Positions 51,174 to 63,468 of a DNA stretch of 64,000 nt are shown in pieces. This stretch comes from Stachybotrys elegans. Its lineage: Eukaryota > Ascomycota > Sordariomycetes > Hypocreales > Stachybotryaceae. Within the stretch, counting starts at the first letter, position 1; the number at the start of each line of letters is the position of its first letter. The position numbers and the translations under genes were made by a program. The DNA lies in assembly GCA_020746835.1 (NCBI GenBank), contig JAGPNK010000001.1, positions 5,270,001 to 5,334,000 on the forward strand, written 5' to 3'. The notes under the pieces are model-generated. The model saw nothing but the letters and a program-made list of their open reading frames with translations, had not been told where the DNA came from and ran no database searches.

Positions 51174-52779
51174 TCATCTCGAGACGTCCGTCTCGTTGAC
51201 GTGTCGCGACTCGCGAAGCGACTTGCGCCTCGTCGCTTCGGCGACGCTCCTCTTGAGTGCGGCCGTGTCGGCATCAGAGGGAGGAGGCCCATCTGTATCT
51301 TCGCCTTCTACAACGCGGGTGACCTCCCAGCGACGGGCTGGACCCTGCATACCGGCCCAGAGATCAGTAGGTAGGAACTCTCCCACGTCCTGACGGAAGG
51401 CGTCACGGGCTTGGGAGTCCTGCTCGAGGATCTTATCCACACTCTCCTGGGCTTTGAGCCAGATGGCCCGAACGCGGTCGTCGACGGTGCGGCGGCGGGC
51501 GACTTCGAGGATGAGGGTGTCGTAGGCGCCAGCGTAGCCCTCGTAGAAGTTGCGCATCTCTTGCATCTCCTCGAGTTTGCCGAGGACGGCGTCCTTCTCC
51601 AGCTCCCAGCGGTTCTTGAAGTCACCTTCGGCAGCGAGGTAGTCGGCAAGACGGTCGCCGATATCGCCGAGCATGGCGTAGGCCTCGAGGACGGCAACAT
51701 GAGCTTTGTGGATCTGACCTATAATCTCCACGAAGGCGAGGTTCTCCTGCTCCATGGCAGCGCCACGTTCCTGTATTTCCTGCACGACGTAGGGGACCTC
51801 CTCGGCGTCTGTAACGACAATACTGAGCAGCTTCTCATGGTCCTCTGTTGTCTTTGGTCGGAGGTCTGTCATGTTGGATTCCTGCTCAGCAATAACACCA
51901 GATATAGAGACGGCATTTTGGTCCTCGGCCTGCCTGCCCTCTGCCACTTTACGGCGCGCCAGGGCTGCAGCGCCCTCAGTCGTACGAATTGCTGTCACAC
52001 ACATATCAAAGTGGTTGCTGAGCGATGCAAGCCCCTCTGCCATGTGCGCTGAGTGGTCAATGAGACCGAGAAGACGCTGGGATAAGGATTGGTCATCATT
52101 GTCTGGGTTCGTTGGAGGTAGTATGGAATCGCCGAGGAGCTTTTTGAGGTTACGGATATCGGTATCGAGGCGAAGAAGGTCACCGTCAAACGATTGTTGG
52201 ATGCCCTAATGTATGTTAGTCGTAGGCGCCAGACGCTTGACGAGCCATGCCCACCTGTAATTGTTCGATGCTCTGCTTCATGGCATCGCGCATGCCGTGC
52301 ACACTTGTTTCATCGACAAAATCCAGCAGATTCTTGGTTTCTTCGCCCTTGGGACGGAGGATTCTTTGTACTTCGGTCGCGCGGAGCATGTCCATGGTTT
52401 CGGTGAGCTTGGCGTCCATCTCGTCCATGGCGCGGACGAGTTTCTTGAAGTCGCGCTTGCCCCAATCGTATGTTGATAGCAGGGCCTTTCTGATCTTGAG
52501 GAGGATGGTAGTCTCGTCGAGGATGGAGCTGCGGATGAAGGCGGCCTGTGCGAGCAGGATGATGGCCTCCTGGTGAGAGTGCTGGGCGTCGGTGGCGATC
52601 TCGTTGGCGCGGACGACATGTTCTACGGAGGAGAGGGATCTCTTGGCGGCGAGGAGATGATTCACGAGGGTATCGATGGGGATGGAAGGCAGAGCAGCAT
52701 CGTGGGGGTGTTGGATCGAGCCGGCCGACGAGCCTGGGCTCCTCCGGGTCGAGCCCTCGGGAGAAGAAGAGGAAGCCAT
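51174..52779 (-). CDS. ATG17: autophagy scaffold Atg17
   Basis: Exons 52779-52255 and 52205-51174 with a 49-bp intron after codon 175, giving 518 residues. Almost entirely helical and charged, with heptad-like segments, as expected for the crescent-shaped coiled-coil scaffold. Segments that match fungal Atg17 include [21 protein letters not shown] near the start, [20 protein letters not shown] [20 protein letters not shown], and the near-invariant [12 protein letters not shown] close to the C-terminus. The tail (about 50 residues) is variable. Atg17 dimerises and, with Atg29-Atg31 and Atg13-Atg1, assembles the pre-autophagosomal structure on starvation. The start is supported by the intron phase and by the conserved N-terminal helix beginning soon after it. 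Confidence 0.92.
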
Positions 52780-53599
52780 GATGATAGAAGGGTAGATGGG
52801 ATATTATGGGATAAGGGATGAATCTGGCACCGATGCCAGGACTACATTATGGACAAAACTTGAGTCCTAACGAAAAAGAAAAGAGATGCAAGGTTTTGCC
52901 TAGCGAGGCTCAAGGCAAGGTTGATGCGCGGCAAGAGCAAACAGAAAGCAGCTATCAAGGTAGGTAACCGCGTGTGATAAGCCGCATGGGGTCTTATCGG
53001 ACAGGCACGTCATGTGATTGCATCACTTTAATTGGGGCCCCATACTTTGTCGCCTTAGCGCTGCATGCTATACTTTAGGTAGGTGGTATCTCCAGTCTCT
53101 CCAGCTTCGGCAGCAATTGGCCAAGAAAACAAACCAACAAACAAATAACAACAGCAGTCCCCGTCGCCATGCCCTCGCGCGCGTGTGCATGTGTGCTGTG
53201 CCCGCATTGATTCTGCCCTGCTAGTACCATAACGAAATACACGATGTGAGGAGCAGATACGATTCGTTGACATCGGCTCGTCTTGGCCACAACCATGGCA
53301 TGGGTAATGACATGGATGTGTGTGTCCGTCTCCCTTTGCCTATGACGAATACAGACCAGAAGCTGTGATGGCAGGTTTCTCCCGTCATCGGAGCGCCTCT
53401 CAAGCTACCCCCTCCTACCGAGGGAATCTCAGGAACGGAAGAATGGACAGGTGGGAGGGGGAGGGTGCGGCGCAGAACGGAGGGGGCTGTTTCGTCTAGA
53501 ACAGACCAAGCGCCGCATGCCAGAGTAGGGGCATGACGCCACCTGCGCAGACCGGGCTCGCCGCCTTGATCTTTGGTGGTGGGTTGACCACAGCACGGC
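52780..53599. other. ATG17 5' region
   Basis: About 0.8 kb with the ATG17 promoter and the 3' flank of the next gene. A GTAGGTAACCG and TAGGTAGGTGG type repeat (52970, 53077) is present; short frames have no domains. Confidence 0.45.
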
Positions 53600-54478
53600 T
53601 CATGACACGCCTAGAGTCTGTTGGAAGAAGGCGGCGAGGGGGCTCTGCGCACGCAGCTCAGACCCCACGACAGCCTCGTAGATGGCCTTGAGCGGGTGCC
53701 TGGCCCGCCGCGTGTTCCAAGTGCATTCTTCTGCGCTGACCCATTGTGCTCTGCCAGTGTGGCTCGCAGGAATGGCGATGCCGTTGATGTCTCTGAAGAA
53801 GGACCTGCCCATGCAGAAAGCGAGAGACATACATGTCAGCAGTGGGCTCACCGAGACGAAAGGCGAGGCAGAAGGAGAAAAATCGAGAGACGTGTCTTAC
53901 CTTACAATATCTCGTACACTTTCCGGCTCTGGAGAAGCCGCACATCTGGCCTCGATCTCGCAGTACAGTGGCACCAGACCCTGGCACCTGGCCACAGACA
54001 CGCCCTCGGGATGTGCGTCCTTGATGTAACTGACGATCTCCATGAGGAAGCCGACGTCACCGTCTTTGGAGACGCCAAACTCACTGCACAGGAACATCCA
54101 CCGATCGTGGATCTCGTCGTGGCGTACATCATCACCCAGGTCCAGAAAAGGGAAATCCTCGCCGTCGGCCATGAACCTCGCTCGCTGGCGCTGCAGCTCC
54201 CGCAGCGGCAGATACGTGTCGCAGAGGGGATAGAGCTCGCCGGACTCGCAGGGTACGGGCATCTGCCTGATGGCGTTCCTCAGGGCGGGATTGCCGAGAG
54301 CTGCACGCTGGGACGTCCACACCCGCTCCAGCATGCCCAGGAATCTCTCCGGATGCTGCTGCAGCTCTTCGATGCTGTTGCCTATGCTGCGGAGGGTTGC
54401 ATTAGCTCTTGCTTGCAGAGATCTGGGGTTCCGTTTGCGTGGGATTCGGGCCGAGAAAAGAAGCCGATGGGACCGGAG
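53600..54478 (-). CDS. short protein resembling the C-terminus of a large HATPase/sacsin-like fungal family
   Basis: The last exon is 53804-53600, joined through a 96-bp intron (53805-53900) to an exon that runs up to about 54470. The 5' boundary is unresolved: the first in-frame ATG is at 54334, but the similar-looking sequence extends further upstream (NATLRSIGNSIEELQQHPERFLG) until a stop near 54478. Recognisable stretches are MLERVWTSQRAALGNPALR, PVPCESGELYPLCDTYLPLRE, DRWMFLCSEFGVSKDGDVGF, and the end ARHPLKAIYEAVVG. From memory these resemble the C-terminal part of fungal proteins of well over 1500 residues that carry an N-terminal histidine-kinase-like ATPase region. Here only about 220-270 residues exist and no upstream ATPase region is seen in the window. 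It may be a remnant or a stand-alone module; family assignment is tentative. Confidence 0.5.
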
Positions 54479-54487
54479 AGTTTATAG

Positions 54488-57124
54488 CAGCAAGGAAGTA
54501 GAAAGGGTGAGTGACGAGGGAGAGGGATAAAATGCAGAGGACACCGCCAACAAAGGGAAAAAAGGAAAGAAAGAAAAAATCCCAATACTCCGACTTACAT
54601 GGATGCAACCAGCAACATCGTCTCCTGAAGATTGGCTTGAGCCAAGGCTCGATTCCGCCTCATATCGTAAAGACTTCTCGGCACAACTGTCATGGCGCGT
54701 ACACTTCAAGACGATTACGGAACACCGCGGGCGTATGGCTTATGAATGAGAAGTCACACGCTCACATAACATTGACAGTGCCAGACGGAAGAAAAAGGAG
54801 AAGAAGAGGATGAAATAAGACTGTGAAGAGTGTGATCGGACAGCCTGGGGAACCGTCGGAAACGGCAACTGATATACACGCGCACTGCAGAAACGCACAC
54901 CCCATATATACACGGGCCTTGGGAGTGTTGCGAGGAGCGCAATGAGAGAAGGGAGGAGGGAGTGAGCGAAGGAAAAGAGAGAGATACGAGCCGGCAAAGT
55001 CAGTCAGACATGGGAGGAAACGAGTAGCTGGCACCCAGGTTCCCGGTCCGAGTCCCGCTTGTGTCTGCGCCAACCCGGCGGTTCGAGACGGGTAGCAAGG
55101 GAACCTAACCTACTAACCTCCCTTCCCTCGCTCGCCCTGAGGCGGAGGAAACATACGCGCAACCGCTATCTTCAGCTCGGCTGTCAGCCCTTTTGGTAAA
55201 TCCTTCTCCACGTGAACTGAACTGCCGGCTGTGTATCCTTTGGATTGTTATTATTATTATTTTTATACTTTTTATTCTGACTCGCTTTTCCTAGAGACAG
55301 GAACAAAAGGAAAGAGAAAAAAAAAGAAGAAGAAAAAAGACGAGGAAAAAAATACTATGCCCTGCATTGTCGCCTTCAAGTCCCCAGCTCACGTTGTCAA
55401 AGACATTGGCTATATCTTTTCCCCCACGACGACAAGAACAAACCCACCTGAACGACACCACGACGACGAGTTATCCGTAATTTTTTCCCTTCTTTACTCG
55501 CCTCATGACTCCTCATTGAGCCAGCCACAATCGATATTGGACCTGATTCAAGTTCCAGCCCGCCTGTCAGACACATCCTGCGGGCCCCCCCATGTCCATC
55601 TTCTTATTCCTCCTCCCCCCGCCCCAATCAACGACATCATCTTCTCTCCTCTCTCTTTCTTTGCTTTCTCTCTCTGCTGTCGCAACTCCCAGGTGTACAT
55701 GTACAGCCCCTCCGACCCCTCATTCCGCGCCTCTTGCATGCCTTAGAACGGCTGATCGCCCACCTCACTAGCGCGCCAACACTGGGCTCGACTGTCTAGT
55801 ACGCCCAGTCCGTGTTAAAAAAACCCTCGCGCTTCGCGTCTATTCCGCGGCCACTCACCCATCCCTAGCCACTAGGCCCTGAAACGAGCCGCTCATTACA
55901 GCCCGCTCACCTCTTTCTTTCGTGACGTATACCGTTGTCGCCCTCGTAGGATTTCAGGCCCCCCCCAAGGCGAGGGGGGGAGGGGAGGGGGCATAGCGCG
56001 TGTAAGTGAGCAGATCACGCACTGCGCATCCACCGGATCGGCCGGTCCATGGAAGAGCAGCGACGCTCGCCCAAAAGCAGCATGCGACGAACAGCTGGGC
56101 AGAGTCCCAAGACCAGAGTGCGCCCTGTCTTATGCGCGCTGGCGGAGACCTGAAGCACAGTTCCAGATCCGCCCAGGGGTGTTTTTCTGCGCCGCCGCCT
56201 TTGGTTCCCTCACTCCCAGGCTTGCTCGCACGCTTTTTTCTTTCCCACTTTCTCCCCCATCGCCCTCAATGACATACATACCCCAGTCCACAGCCGTGGG
56301 CGGAGACATATAGTTGTCTCGAAAAAAAAAGCCTGGGTGACGACAGCGATCCCCCCTCAGCTTTCAGCTCGCCCGATATCACGAGCCCGGTTGAGAGTCT
56401 TGCCTCTGTGTGCGTGCGTTGCTGACGACAAATGCAGCGCCAACACAACGCAAGGCATAGCGCGCCTCTGAGGGGGAAAAAAAAGAAACGTGGGCTCTTA
56501 TCGTCCACCAGCATCCAGATTCGCATCCTGAATCCTGCCATCCTAGAAGAAAGATAAAAAGCCATATCTCGTTCCCGTCCAACCATCCAGCTGTCGCCCA
56601 CGTGGGAAAAGCGTGGGCATGCACCGCCGACTTGCAGGGACAAGGAGGTGGGGAGCATCTCACGGCAAGACACCCGTGGCCCCCAGCACAGTTCACATGG
56701 CTGTCAATTCAGCCCTGGCGTCTGGGTATCAGTCGGCTGTTGTACTACCTACTGCATCGGGAAGCTGCCTCCCCTTGCCTAGCCAACAGGCATCGTGATC
56801 ATGTCTCAGAATAGGCAACAGACACAAGTAAGCACTGGGAGCAGAGAATTAGGCGTATAGGTGAGAATGAGTGGATTGTCTCGCGTAATAGAAACAATGG
56901 AATCATGTGTAGCTTGAAAGCTCGCTCATACCAGCTCCCCATAAACCCCCTTCAAGCCCAAATCCCAAGCGAACGAGTAAAGAGAAAAGAAAAAGAGACA
57001 TGCAAAAAGAACAATCTCGACAAACATAAATAGGATATCGTCAAATCAATCTGGTATCCGTCTCCTCCAGGGACGCAGCATACTCAGTCTGGTCTATCAT
57101 CTACCTCTACCTCTACCTCTACCT
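54488..57124. other. 2.6-kb intergenic region
   Basis: It holds low-complexity tracts only: an A/G-rich run (about 55301-55343), TTA repeats (about 55249-55270), poly-C and poly-G tracts (55958-55995) and CT-rich stretches. Open frames up to 171 codons (55231-55746, +) have skewed composition and no domains. Confidence 0.5.
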
Positions 57125-57126
57125 CT
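57101..57126. repeat. (CTACCT)n microsatellite over the calpain stop codon
   Basis: About four copies of CTACCT, whose last unit overlaps the stop codon (57125-57127 on the minus strand). Length change would not alter the protein unless it reached the stop. An inverted similar run (GTAGAGGTAGAGGTAGG) lies at 63136-63152. Confidence 0.8.
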
Positions 57127-60100
57127 AGTTGAAACGCTCTAATCTCTTGTCACCTTCGTAAGGAGTCGGCATTGGTGTATTGTGCCGTGTCGTATCTGCA
57201 GAATCGATGTGGATGTAGTCGTTGATGGCCGAATTCTTCTCGCCACCAATGTCGGCGTCGACGAGCTTCTCATCCTCGCGTCGCACAATCGTCGGGTACG
57301 CCTTGTCGCCCGTTGCCTTCTCCTCGGACCGCACTCCGGCGGCGTTGGCCTGGGCGTTGTCCAGGTCAGCCTGGCCCTTCTCGCCCATGCCACCCTCGAG
57401 GAGCTCCCCTCCCTCCATGACCGTTCGGAGCTCGAGGTTCTCATCCTTGGAGTACACGCGGATGCCCACTATGCACACGGCGTTCCATGGAGCAGGCATC
57501 TTCTCCTCCTCCGTGTCATAGTCGTCACGAGGCTGGGGTGGCTGCTGTGGGGCTGTACGCGGCTTGCGCGTCATATCATCGCTGCTGTATAGCTCCTCAT
57601 AGTCCGAAACGGGAGAATCCGATGACTCGGCAGCCGACGCATATTGGGGACGCGGCGGGCGCTCCTTGCGCTTCTTGGTCTTCTTGGGCTTCTCATGTGA
57701 TGCCTCAGTTGAGACGTCATTCGAACGTGGAGGAGGGGGGCCGCCGCTGACTGGTGGAATCTCTTGCTTCTCCTCTGAAGGAATAGGAAGAGAATCCTCC
57801 GTCTTGGGAGTGAACTGAGGTGACCCAGTAGTGTCCGAGGTGTTGGAGCTGTCGATGACCTTATCTTCAGGCTCATCCTCCTGCTTGGTCTCTTGGGCGG
57901 TAGCATCGCCCGGCTTTTGCAGGTCATCAGCCACAGTCACCTTATCGTCAGAGGCAGCAACAGCCGCAGAGGTATCGGCCTTTTCGTCGGTCTTCTCGTC
58001 GGCCTTGTCGTCGACGGCGGGAGCTACCTCTTCAGGCTTGGCTTCATCGGCCACCTCTTCAGGCTTGGCTTCATCGGCCACCTCTTCAGGCTTGACTTCA
58101 TCGGACTTGGTCTTGGTAGGCTCAGTCTGGGCCACAGTAGGCTGCTCACCAGACTTGTCCTCGACCTTATCCTCAGTCTTCTCTTCGGTCTTCTCGGTCT
58201 GCTCAGTCTTATCCTCAGCCTTCTCGGCCTCGTTGTCACTCTCCGTCTCCTCATCGCCATATTCGGCTTCTTCCTTCTTGCGCTGCTCCTCATCCCACTC
58301 GCGGCGCTTGCGCTCCTTCTTGTCCTTGTTCTTCTGAATTTGCGCCTTGCCAATTTCACGGTTGATGTGTCGCTTCTCCCACTGTCGGCGACGCTCCTTC
58401 TTGCGGCAGTTGGATGCCTTGTTCTGGTCTCGCTGCTTGCGAAGCTTGGCCACCTTGTCCATGTGGTCCCACGCCTTGCTGTGAGCCAGGTCGTATGCGT
58501 TGCCAACTTGGGCGAGCTTCTCGTTTTCGGTGCGGTCCTGGCACTGCTGCTTGATGACATCCTCCACGGAGCTGGCGCTCGAATCACGCTCAGCCGTAAC
58601 CTTGAGGTATACCACATAGTTTCCAGGGGGCATGTCGGGCAGCTCAACGGACACGGAGCGTTCCATGAGGTAATTACCGTGAGATCGAACAATGTAATCC
58701 TCAGCGTCGGGCCTGTCTTGATCGTGGAGGCGGAAATGCAGCATGAATTTGTACTGGCCATGAAGACCCTTCCAGTAGCGCCTGTCGAGCTGCGACAAGA
58801 CGAGAACGAGAGGCGAGTCCTTGGTCAGCTTGATGTGGAACTTCTCGTGGTACTCGGCCTTCCAGGGCACCTCGACGCCAATCCAGCGCTGGCAGCTTCG
58901 CCAGTCGCTGTCTCGGAAGAGGCGGGTGCGGTCGAAGTGAGTGTACTTGCGGATCAGATCTTCGTAAGCGATCCAGAAGACAGAGTCGCCGCCAAACTTG
59001 TGGCCAAGCTCCTCCTGCACCTCGGCGGTCCATTCCTTGGAGCCATCGCTCCAGGCTCCCTCCCAGATACCCTTACGGATCTTACCCCAAGGGTTTCTCA
59101 GCTTGACAAGCCTCTGGCCCGACTTAATCTTGCGAGCCTCCATGACAATGTAGGCGTGGCCCTCGGTGATGCCACTTCGCTCGCCGTAGCCATGCTCGAG
59201 CAAGCCAGTGGAGCAGCCGAAGAGGAACTCTTCGTTGACTCGGGACATCTCGTTGTCCCAAAACTCATCGATATCGAGAATGTCCGAGGTCAGGAGCTCC
59301 GTGGTCACACCGCCAGAGAGATCCTCCAGGCCCTCGCCAATCCATCCACCAGACAGGGAGGCATAGTCGCCGTGGGCCTTGGCGTAGGCCTTCTCGAGGA
59401 GGGGGACCCAGGTCTCGTTCTGGTCCACGCACTGGGCAAAGAACAGGGCCTTAGAACCAGTCTGATACGTCTTCCGGTAGACGCTCTCGACGTCCTCGCG
59501 ATCAATTTGCTGCAAGAGGTCGCGCTGCATGCTGGGGGAGTCCCAGCAAGGAGACTTGAGGTACAGCTTGTCGTCAATGATGGAGTAGATCCACTCTCCA
59601 TCGCGATAAAAGACAAAGCCGTAGATGCCAATCTCTATAACTTGTATTAGAAGATAGGATTTGAAGTTTGTGCCATTTTCACTTACTGGTATTGTATGCG
59701 ACACAAGTCCGCTTGATGCCCTCCTCTGCATTGGCCAGGGCAGTAAGAGCGGCCATGATCCAGCAGTCGCCAAGACTGCCCTGCTTGACATCGCCGCCAT
59801 TCACATTCTTCATGAATGTGGGCGACTCAAAAATTTCGTGGACACGCTTGACGGCCTTGGGGACTGAAGCCTTGGAGCTGAGCAGAGTGGACCTGTTCAA
59901 CTCGAACTTTGTCGATCCCAGACTATTCAAGCAGTGGCCCTTTTCATACTTGAGATCCCAGTCCTGAAGCGGTCAGCAACCTGCTTGGTCAATCCCCCCA
60001 ACAGCCATAAGGAAAAACACTCACCAGGTCCCAGCCAGGGTCACGGTATCGCATATTGACCCTCTTGCACTCCTTGACAATCTTATCGACCTTGCGCTTG

Positions 60101-60369
60101 CATTCCTCGGCAGCGCGCTCATAGCCATCCCAGAGCAGCTCATTAGGCCTGTCAGGGTTGGCAGGTGGGGTGACTGGGTCAAAGGGCAGGACTGATAGGG
60201 CGGCGTTGAACTTTCGATTCGAGAACTTCTTCCAAATGCGGTTGATGGACTGCTGAGGAGGCACTCTTCTCTTCCTCTTCTTCTTCTGGTCGTTGCTGTT
60301 GCTGTTGGCGGGAGGGGCCCTCGGCCTGCGGGGGTCCTCCGACTCCTCGGACGAACTGTATCCGTGCAT
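57125..60369 (-). CDS. calpain-like cysteine protease with long disordered C-terminus
   Basis: Exons 60369-60025, 59963-59687 and 59634-57125 with introns of 61 and 52 bp, in phase, giving 1043 residues. The calpain catalytic triad is complete: Cys in QGSLGDCWIMAAL, His in GITEGHAYIVMEAR and Asn in VKLRNPWGK. Before it is NRIWKKFSNRKF and the family-like WDLKYEKGHCLNS. A beta-rich domain follows (YWKGLHGQYKFMLHFRLHDQ, MPPGNYVVYLKV). From about residue 560 the chain is basic coiled coil and then acidic and disordered (KTEQTEKTEEKTEDKVEDK), with three tandem KPEEVADEA-type units encoded at about 58020-58095 and a Lys/Pro-rich patch (KPKKTKKRKERPPRPQ). This is not PalB/Rim13 by layout. Fungal calpains of this type are cytosolic or nuclear with unknown substrates. 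Start ATG at 60369. Confidence 0.9.
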
Positions 60370-63300
60370 GTTGGGAATGAAACCGACAACCAAGGTACAG
60401 ACAGAGCAAGTCTAATGTAACGAGGGTGCAATGCTGAGAGTCCCAGCCGCGTAACAAAGGCTAACAAAGACTAAAGCAACGCAAATAAGCGGTCAAGGGT
60501 GTAATGAGAGCGAGGGAGACGTTGAAACAGGAGAAACGGAAAATGAGCGAGGGCAAGGGCGAGGCCTGGAGGCTGGGGCATATATACCGACTGGCTCAGG
60601 GGGGTGCTCTTGGCCGCCACTCGGAGGGACGGGCGAGATTGGCGACATTGACTTGCCTTATCCTGCAGTTGACCATCTGACTAAGAGGAGGAGGAGGAGG
60701 ACCTTGGACATTCACCGACAATGCAAGGTGTACTCTACAATGCACTGTGCTGGATGGTCTGGGGATGTACATGCGAACGGACCCATCTGTACATCCAGCG
60801 GCGCGCTATTGGCCATCCAGGCACACTGCTGAGCTAGGCATATCAGAGAAGATGCAGCCAGAGACGCCAGAGGCGGAGACATGGGGCTCAGCCGCCCGAT
60901 TTTAGGAGGAGGTGGGGCCAAATGGACCCTTGTATTCAGACCCTTTTTGACCAGTTCAGTCTTGTCCCTGTCCTTGAGCTGCACGAGGTCCGGGGTATCG
61001 ACCATTCCGTGAATAATGTGATAACGGTCGCCAGTTATGTGCCTTTGTTCCAGACGAGTCTGTGCCTGCCGGGAGGAGAGGAGGTGCACGTCCACCCATC
61101 CCATCCATCCATCTGTCCATTCATCCATCCAATCCTTATCACGGCACAGTGGTTGTATACTGTTTCTCGTGTCCTTTCGCCCAACGGATTTGTCGGGACG
61201 GGGGATTCGGAATTGCCACGAGAATTCTTCGGTCGGTTTCCCAAATGGCATGTCCAGTAATAAGCATCGGAATGCCTGAGTCGTCTCCAGTGCAAACCGT
61301 GCAAAACATGCCGTCCCTAGTGGGGTCGACTAGAGGAACCAGGACCCAATGTTCAGAATTAGTGACCTGGCGAATGACTCTGCCGAACTGGCAGGTCCGG
61401 CAGGGAAATGATGGCTGCGCTCCCTCCAAAGCCAGTGCAGCCTGACACGAGTTGGGCTGTGGGAGCGCAGAATGCCCAAGGAAGCGGCTGAGGCACCATG
61501 CGCAGGGCGTCGGCGTCAAGACGACGACGAGGTGCATAGGCAAGACACGTGTAGGCGTTTGCGCGGCCTGCCAGCACAGTGTGAGTGATCATCCTGCTCG
61601 ACTAAGGGGGAGATAAGCCAATACCACCCTATCATGAAAGGTGGGGACTCATCTGGGTTGTCTCTTGTGGGAGATCAGAGCCGGCCGGGTGAAGATGAGT
61701 GTGACATGGGCACACGACTCGTTCGGCAACAATAAGAAGACTGGAGACAGGTTGCCGAGAATAGACGAGGACCAACTTGGCGGCTCGAAGCCAGAGTGGA
61801 TTGTACATTTCTCGACGGAGTTATCCTGTAGGCTCTGCCAAGGAGATCCTTTGATGATGGCTTTACTCCGTTGTTGTCCAGGGCCAGGGGGGCTGGTGAG
61901 GGGGGCGAGTACCCCGACTACCTCTTTGGGAGGGGATGGACCCTGATCGTCGAGGTCTTTGATAGCACAAAGATGGTACCTAAAACGAGGGTGGGAAGGA
62001 TTGGCATCTGGTCAGCGGCTGACAGCCACTCAATGCGCAGCTAGCAATGCAGGAATGGCAGCGAGCTGGGCCGTGTCCCGTCCTGTATGGAAGAATGGGA
62101 TGGTGTTGCCACTGCCATTGATGATTGTGGCCAGACGTGTTTCCGGTCATCGGAAGTGTCAAAAGACAAAAGGACCCGCACGAATGTTTCTCAACGACGA
62201 CCATGGTGGGCCTCGAGCCCAGGGAGTGGCTTCTTCCCCGAAGCACCGGGCCTAGAATCGTTGTTTTCTAGCGGCAGAGCGGAACATTTCGAGAAACGTC
62301 TTTCGGTGGCAAAGAGCAATTTCTGCGCCAGCGAGCAGAGACTAGATGCCGTCTTTCCAGAACCTGTCATGGCAACTTAGGTAGCTTTAGATGGGTCTTT
62401 CGTCAGCACAAGGCAGCAGCACGTCAGATGCAACTGTTGGGGCAGAATGGCACCTGACACTGCCTGGTTCATGCTTCTCAGGGTGGGTGGAGGACGCTCG
62501 TGTTGCCCATAGGCTGCAGCCCGCCAGAAGGGGCCTTGTGAGGGAAGAGACGACTGGATAAGAGCAGAGGAGAATGTGCATGCTACCCCAGACTGAGCAC
62601 AGTCCATCGGAACCAACGGATAGAGTGCAGGCTGCCGCGGGTGGAGCTGGTTTGCTGGGCAAATGCACCGCAAAGCACAGAGGCTGAGCGACAAGGCTGC
62701 CATCTCCACTGGGCGCAATCGCGGCCTGGCGGTTCGCGTGGGGTCGACGCGTACATAAACGATGAGCTGACACGAGGCCTCGAGTCGAGCTTGTTGAGCC
62801 TCATCCGAGGCGCTTGCCGCGGCAGCGGTGGCCTTTTTCCATATCTCTGCGCCTGTCATCCTTGCTTGTCTGGGAGCGCCGACATGTGGCCGTCGATGCG
62901 GCTCTGCGATCGCCGATGGTGAAGCGGTAGCCTGGAGTAGTCGAAGTCTCACGATGGATCGCGAGCCATATGTGTGCGGCATATCGTGAACGATCACGGG
63001 CAGGATACCTACTGCGAACCGACCGAACGTCGTAAGCGTATATACCTAGTACCTGTATCTAGCTGTATCAACCAAGCTGAGAGGTGGTAGGAGGTAGTAG
63101 TAGGACTACTTAATGTACAGGTGAATACAGATACGTAGAGGTAGAGGTAGGGAGAAAAGAGTGAGGGACGCGCCTACCTCCATGTATGGGCAGGCGCAGA
63201 TGCCACCGCATACTTGTCTGGGACACCTGCCAACCGTCAACTTGTGCCGTTATTGTCTTAGTCTAGCATGTAGCTATGGAGCACAGAATAAAAGTAGGCA

Positions 63301-63468
63301 GGTGCACCTGGCGGTGCTAAGTTGCAGAGGCAGGAATTTGAAGCCGGCGGCTTTGGCGAAATGCAAAATACAGGCAGGCAAATTACTTTCTTCCAACCTC
63401 CTTCACCCTCAGCACCGTTACACCGCAATCCCACCAAGCATCATCATCTCCCCTGCAAATTAGACCAA
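60370..63468. other. 3.1-kb intergenic region
   Basis: Calpain promoter and then sequence without a supportable gene. Short frames on both strands (up to 206 codons, 62377-62997, -) have no domains. Simple repeats: CCAT units at about 61096-61130, and AGGTAG/GTAGTAG-rich sequence at about 63084-63152. Confidence 0.5.

Noticed and set aside
55231..55746. 171-codon plus-strand frame
   Set aside because: It starts in TTA and poly-A/G repeats and continues in Pro/Ser/Phe-rich low complexity without a domain.
57893..59650. 585-codon plus-strand frame opposite the calpain gene
   Set aside because: Antisense shadow of a long exon with full catalytic motifs on the minus strand.
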